DNA of 64,000 bases from Paenibacillus phytorum (GTDB lineage: Bacteria > Bacillota > Bacilli > Paenibacillales > NBRC-103111). The position numbers and the translations under genes are program-made. This document shows, in pieces, positions 60,280 through 64,000 of this stretch. The notes beneath the pieces were generated by a model. The model saw only the letters and a list, made by a program, of their open reading frames with translations. It was not told the origin of the DNA and made no database searches. The DNA lies in NCBI RefSeq assembly GCF_013141715.1, contig NZ_WHOA01000257.1:60689-124688 (forward strand), given 5' to 3'. How positions within the stretch are numbered: the stretch's first letter is position 1; the number at the start of each line of letters is the position of its first letter.

Positions 60280-62031
60280 ATGGCACATATCGCTCTGTAC
60301 CGAACGTGGAGGTCTCAGACGTTTCGTGAAGTTGTCGGTCAGAAACATATCACGCAGACGCTGCAGAATTCTTTGCGAGAAAATCGCCTTACTCATGCTT
60401 ATTTGTTCAACGGACCTCGAGGAACAGGTAAGACCAGTACGGCCAAAATATTAGCCAAGGCAATCAATTGCTTAAACGGTCCGGCGGAAGAGCCGTGCAA
60501 CGCTTGTTCAGCATGTGAACGAATCACCGAAGGTGCTGTCATGGACGTTGTCGAAATCGATGCTGCCTCCAATCGCGGTGTAGAAGAAATTCGGGATATT
60601 CGTGATAAAGTAAAGTATGCCCCTACAGAAGTAAGGCAGAAAGTGTACATCATTGATGAGGTGCACATGCTCACGACCGAAGCTTTTAATGCCCTTTTGA
60701 AGACGCTCGAGGAGCCTCCGGCGCATGTCATGTTTATTTTGGCAACAACGGAACCGCATAAGATACCAGCTACGATTATTTCCCGCTGTCAACGCTTTGA
60801 CTTTCGGAGAGTTTCGATGGAAGATCAGGTTCTACGGCTGCAATATATTTGTGATCAGGAGCAGATCTCGGTTAGCGAGGAAGCGCTCCATTATATAGCG
60901 AGACTATCGGATGGCGGGATGCGGGATGCACTCAGCCTGCTAGATCAGGCAGCGTCCTTTGCGACGGGTGAAGTTCAGCTCTCAGACATTTTGTCCATCA
61001 CCGGTGGTGTAGCTTCCGATCAATTCAAGAAGCTCGTTCTTTACATCAAAGAGAAGAATCTTGGAGCTGCGCTTGAGCTCATCGATACTTTCATGCAGGA
61101 AGGCAAGAGCGCTGACAAATGTATTGAAAATTTGATTAATTACTTCCGTGATTTACTCATGGTTCGCATGGTGCCGAATTCGCCTGTGATTACAGAACGT
61201 GTTTTTGATATGGGTGACCTAAGGGAAGTAGCGAATCACTTCTCACCGAGTGAAATGATGGCTATGATTGAGACGTTGAATCATTACCAAAGCGAAATGA
61301 AGTACTCTGTACAGCCTCAGACCTTGCTAGAAATATCGATTATGAAAATTAGCGGTGGTCACAGAGGAGCAGAGAGTAGTTCGACTATCAGTATCCCGGC
61401 GGAAGTTGGAGGGCGTTTGCCTCAAGGTGATCTTTTTGCCCAAATGACCCAGAAACTTCAACAACTTGAAGAACAGATAGCTTCACTGGTAAAATCGGGA
61501 GTAACGGGTGCAGCGGCCGATTCCAATGCTAGGCAAGCAGCCTCTGCCAAAGTGCCGGTGGCCTCAGCCCCTTCGAAGAAATCGGGCATCAAGCTGGATG
61601 GTTACTTGAAAGCGGCGGAGGGACCAGAAACCAAAGCTGCTCTCATGAAGTGGAGTCAAGTGTTAGGCGATGTCAAAGAAAAGAAGATTACCGTACATGC
61701 TTGGTTCGTTAATGGTGATCTGGTGTCTATGCTTGATGATGTCGTACTCGTGGCTTTCAAGAATGAGATGCATCGCAATACAACGGAAAAGCCAGAAAAC
61801 AAGGTCATTATCGAGCAAGTGCTTACTTCGGTGCTTGGCAAGCCTATGCGTTTACTTACGATTATGCGTAAAGAATGGGACGATGCTAAGAATGACGCGG
61901 CTAGTAGCGCTCCAGAAGTGATGGAGCTAGTCGCTGATGGCGAAGGTAACGGAACAGCTGCCAAAGAAGAATGGATTTCGGAAGCGATCCAATTATTTGG
62001 CGAAGAGCTAGTGACAATTAAAGAAGACTAA
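60280..62031 (+). CDS. dnaX: DNA polymerase III subunits gamma/tau
   Basis: 583 residues. AAA+ clamp-loader domain with Walker A GPRGTGKTS near 44, zinc site CNACSAC near 78, DEVHML and the SRC arginine finger (IISRCQRF). Domain III follows, then a variable tau part. GGAGAGG precedes ATG 60280. No slippery A-run was found, so gamma is not obviously made by frameshift. First gene of dnaX-yaaK-recR. Confidence 0.96.
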   Translation: MAHIALYRTWRSQTFREVVGQKHITQTLQNSLRENRLTHAYLFNGPRGTGKTSTAKILAKAINCLNGPAEEPCNACSACERITEGAVMDVVEIDAASNRGVEEIRDIRDKVKYAPTEVRQKVYIIDEVHMLTTEAFNALLKTLEEPPAHVMFILATTEPHKIPATIISRCQRFDFRRVSMEDQVLRLQYICDQEQISVSEEALHYIARLSDGGMRDALSLLDQAASFATGEVQLSDILSITGGVASDQFKKLVLYIKEKNLGAALELIDTFMQEGKSADKCIENLINYFRDLLMVRMVPNSPVITERVFDMGDLREVANHFSPSEMMAMIETLNHYQSEMKYSVQPQTLLEISIMKISGGHRGAESSSTISIPAEVGGRLPQGDLFAQMTQKLQQLEEQIASLVKSGVTGAAADSNARQAASAKVPVASAPSKKSGIKLDGYLKAAEGPETKAALMKWSQVLGDVKEKKITVHAWFVNGDLVSMLDDVVLVAFKNEMHRNTTEKPENKVIIEQVLTSVLGKPMRLLTIMRKEWDDAKNDAASSAPEVMELVADGEGNGTAAKEEWISEAIQLFGEELVTIKED

Positions 62032-62051
62032 ATACGAAGGAGCTACCTACT

Positions 62052-62363
62052 ATGAATAACATGAACCAAATGATGAAACAAGTGAAGAAAATGCAAGAGC
62101 AAATGATGAAGGCCCAAGAAGAACTAGGTACGAAAATGATCGAAGGTACTGCAGGCGGCGGTGTTGTCACTTGTATCATCAACGGACACAAAAAAGTGCA
62201 AAGCATCACAATTAAGCCTGAAGCTGTTGATCCGGATGATGTTGAAATGCTGCAAGATCTCGTACTTACGGCAGTAAATGACGCAATGTCCAAAGCAGAA
62301 GAAATCGCTAACAAAGATATGGGCAAATTCACAGGCGGTATGAATATCCCTGGACTGTTCTAA
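62052..62363 (+). CDS. yaaK: YbaB/EbfC family nucleoid-associated protein
   Basis: 103 residues: N-terminal Met/Lys/Gln-rich helix (MNQMMKQVKKMQEQMMKAQEE with interruptions), then the three-strand β part GGGVVTCIINGHKKVQSITI and C-terminal helix. A dimeric DNA-binding protein, always between dnaX and recR. GAAGGAG precedes ATG 62052. Confidence 0.95.
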   Translation: MNNMNQMMKQVKKMQEQMMKAQEELGTKMIEGTAGGGVVTCIINGHKKVQSITIKPEAVDPDDVEMLQDLVLTAVNDAMSKAEEIANKDMGKFTGGMNIPGLF

Positions 62364-62406
62364 GACAACCAAGTGTAACGATTCTGAATGATGAAGGAGT
62401 CTTCCT

Positions 62407-63003
62407 TTGTATTACCCCGAACCGATAGCCAAGTTAATCGATGCTTTCTCCCGTCTGCCGGGGGTAGGCCCCAAAACGGCAGGTCGCCTAGCTTTTCACG
62501 TCCTTCGCATGAAAGAAGAAGAAGTGATTGACTTCGCGAAGGCGCTTGTCAATGTGAAACGGAACCTTCACTACTGTTCCGTCTGTTGTAACATTACGGA
62601 CGTTGATCCCTGTCGCATCTGTCAAGATAAGAGCAGGGACGGTTCCATCATTTGTGTCGTACAAGAACCTAAGGATTTGGTCGCTTTGGAACGTACCAAA
62701 GAATTCGAAGGGTATTATCACGTGCTGCATGGCGCGATTTCCCCGATGGAGGGGATTGGACCGGATCAAATTCATATCGCTGAATTACTCAAGCGTTTGG
62801 GTGATGAAACGGTGCAGGAATTGATTCTGGCTACCAATCCGAATATCGAGGGAGAAGCTACTGCCATGTACTTGTCGAGGTTAATTAAACCTTTCGGTCT
62901 CCGGGTTACGCGTATCGCGCACGGGCTGCCAGTGGGCGGAGATTTGGAATATGCCGATGAAGTGACTCTGACCAAAGCCATGGAAGGGCGCAGGGAATTA
63001 TAA
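62407..63003 (+). CDS. recR: Recombination protein RecR
   Basis: 198 residues. HhH motif LPGVGPKTAGRLAFH near 20, zinc finger CSVCCNITDVDPCRIC near 58 and Toprim domain with VVQEPKD. It helps load RecA through RecFOR. Start TTG 62407 with AAGGAG 7 nt upstream. Terminated by the hairpin at 63023. Confidence 0.96.
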   Translation: MYYPEPIAKLIDAFSRLPGVGPKTAGRLAFHVLRMKEEEVIDFAKALVNVKRNLHYCSVCCNITDVDPCRICQDKSRDGSIICVVQEPKDLVALERTKEFEGYYHVLHGAISPMEGIGPDQIHIAELLKRLGDETVQELILATNPNIEGEATAMYLSRLIKPFGLRVTRIAHGLPVGGDLEYADEVTLTKAMEGRREL

Positions 63004-63022
63004 ATAAGATGCATCATAATCA

Positions 63023-63046
63023 GGGAGCTGCAAAGCTCTCTTTTTT
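63023..63046 (+). terminator. Terminator of dnaX-yaaK-recR
   Basis: GGGAGCT-GCAA-AGCTCTC followed by six T, 20 bp after the recR stop. Confidence 0.85.
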
Positions 63047-63136
63047 GCTGCCCAAAAAGTATCTTGAAGTTCTAAAATCTCCTTTTCTCCCATATGGATA
63101 AATCAATCCGGTTATATGAGGAATGGAGGTTTGCTT

Positions 63137-63424
63137 GTGCGACCAGCTTTATTAGGAAAGTACGGGATGAAGAGCCCAAATACGAAAAGCGTTCAAGAAG
63201 AACTGAAAAGGGACAAGCAGATGCTGATCCAAGAGATTCGTTCGGCTCATGCGACTTGGGTGGCGGCTCAAGCGCACTTTGAGTTTGCTTTGGACAAGGA
63301 TCAAATTGATTATGCCATCTATGCGATGGAGGCCGCAGAAAAAAGATTTGAAATGCTCATTAAACAAGCCAAAAAGCTAGGTGTAAGTCTAATTGACAGT
63401 GACCGGTTAATGGAGGTGAAGTAA
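63137..63424 (+). CDS. yaaL: DUF2508 family protein (YaaL)
   Basis: 95 residues, mostly helical: RDKQMLIQEIRSAHATWVAA then YAIYAMEAAEKRFEMLIKQA, as in DUF2508. GTG 63137 has GGAGG 7 nt upstream; ATG 63116 lies before this site. It directly abuts bofA, the order known from B. subtilis. Confidence 0.9.
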   Translation: MRPALLGKYGMKSPNTKSVQEELKRDKQMLIQEIRSAHATWVAAQAHFEFALDKDQIDYAIYAMEAAEKRFEMLIKQAKKLGVSLIDSDRLMEVK

Positions 63425-63694
63425 GTGTATCTTAAATATGTCATATGGGGGGTACTCATATTCTCATCTCTCATGCTAGTGTTCCTGATATTTCGTAGTC
63501 GCGGCGGAGGGAGGGTGTTATCAGCACTGGGGTTGAATGTTGTTGTTGCAGCATTTCTCTTATATACATTGAACTTATTGAGTACTTATACACAATTTGA
63601 ACTCCCTATAAATACAGCCACTCTAGTGACGGTTACTGTTCTAGGGATTCCTGGGATTCTACTTCTTGTAGGTTTAAAACTGACTTTGCTCTAG
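63425..63694 (+). CDS. bofA: Pro-sigma-K processing inhibitor BofA
   Basis: 89 residues with two to three membrane helices. The family keeps a C-terminal helix like TVTVLGIPGILLLVGLKLTLL. BofA holds the SpoIVFB protease inactive in the outer forespore membrane until a signal arrives. GTG 63425 with GGAGGTG upstream, directly after yaaL. Confidence 0.93.
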   Translation: MYLKYVIWGVLIFSSLMLVFLIFRSRGGGRVLSALGLNVVVAAFLLYTLNLLSTYTQFELPINTATLVTVTVLGIPGILLLVGLKLTLL

Positions 63695-63722
63695 ATGGAA
63701 GAACATTCAAGTAAATCATGTG

Positions 63723-63836
63723 TTGACTCGGCTGCAGCATCTGTGGTATCTTATAAAAGTTGCCGCTGAGACATGCGGGGATAAAGAAGTAACTTAGAAA
63801 AAACAAGTTGCAAAAGAATTGTTAGTGTGTTATATT
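63723..63836 (+). promoter_or_regulatory. Tandem promoters of an rRNA operon
   Basis: P1: TTGACT (63723) with a -10 region near TATCTT/TTATAA (63747-63756), spacing uncertain. P2: TTGCAA (63808-63813), 17-bp spacer, TATATT (63831-63836). The typical rRNA leader TTTGAAAACTGAACAACGAG follows from 63883. The 16S gene itself begins beyond the window. 63837-64000 is leader with processing stems only. Confidence 0.8.
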
Positions 63837-64000
63837 GGTCTTCCGGCTTTCGAAAGAGAGTAGGACGAACAGTACAATTGATCTTTGAAAACTGAACAAC
63901 GAGTGAGTAAGCATGAACGAGAAATCGTTCAAAAAGAGATTGTAAAATCTCGCTAGCAAGTCAATGAGCATTTCAGCTTTCAGATATACGGACGAGCAAT

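Noticed and set aside
60280..62031. Programmed frameshift in dnaX making a short gamma subunit
   Set aside because: No run of A or slippery heptamer with a following hairpin was found.

Overview
The window is a stretch of chromosome from a spore-forming, Gram-positive bacterium of the order Bacillales, most likely Paenibacillus or a close relative. The evidence is gene content and order. The right third carries the conserved Bacillus-type block pbpG/ywhD, speE, ywiB-argS, rpoE-pyrG-spo0F-fba-murA-rho-rpmE, then SRP RNA, dnaX-yaaK-recR-yaaL-bofA and the promoters of an rRNA operon. It also has sporulation genes (spo0F with a textbook sigma-H promoter, bofA), Bacillales riboswitch classes and mid-range GC. 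The species call is inference.

Layout. 0.1-5 kb: a SNF2 helicase/SWIM zinc-finger pair (ywqA/ywqB) on the minus strand. 4.9-7.4 kb: a small conserved gene, recQ and a pterin dehydratase. 7.4-13.8 kb: two GNAT acetyltransferases, a membrane protein, a sulfurtransferase, an ArsR-rhodanese regulator with its MFS pump, and an ABC-F ATPase. 14-17.8 kb: PadR regulator with a frameshifted BtrH-like gene, a DUF2306 membrane protein, and a TetR/DUF4188 operon. 18-21 kb: LemA plus a large partner membrane protein, DUF3817, exonuclease III. 21.1-21.8 kb: a gene-free, strongly strand-asymmetric palindromic repeat locus. 21.8-31.3 kb: a PD-(D/E)XK-like nuclease with a promoter-proximal terminator, cysK, MFS and ABC exporters, two small coupled membrane proteins, a class 3 lipase, and an orphan pair of oligopeptide-type permeases. 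31.4-34.7 kb: accessory genes including an unusual ribbon-helix-helix/methyltransferase fusion and a TetR-controlled membrane protein. 34.9-40.3 kb: a guanidine-I riboswitch with Gdx exporter, a c-di-AMP riboswitch with an NlpC/P60 hydrolase, and an M1 metallopeptidase. 40.4-64 kb: the conserved core block.

No prophage, transposase, CRISPR array or tRNA was found. The most unusual content is non-coding. There is a family of four hairpin elements acting as terminators between 10 and 20 kb. A dispersed 70-85 bp hairpin repeat occurs four times between 41 and 56 kb. A 41-bp tandem hairpin repeat sits at 37.5 kb with look-alikes in the pyrG leader. Two composite loci combine palindrome clusters with minisatellites (21.2-21.8 kb and 46.9-47.4 kb). 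All domain names below come from recognising motifs by eye; no database search was run.
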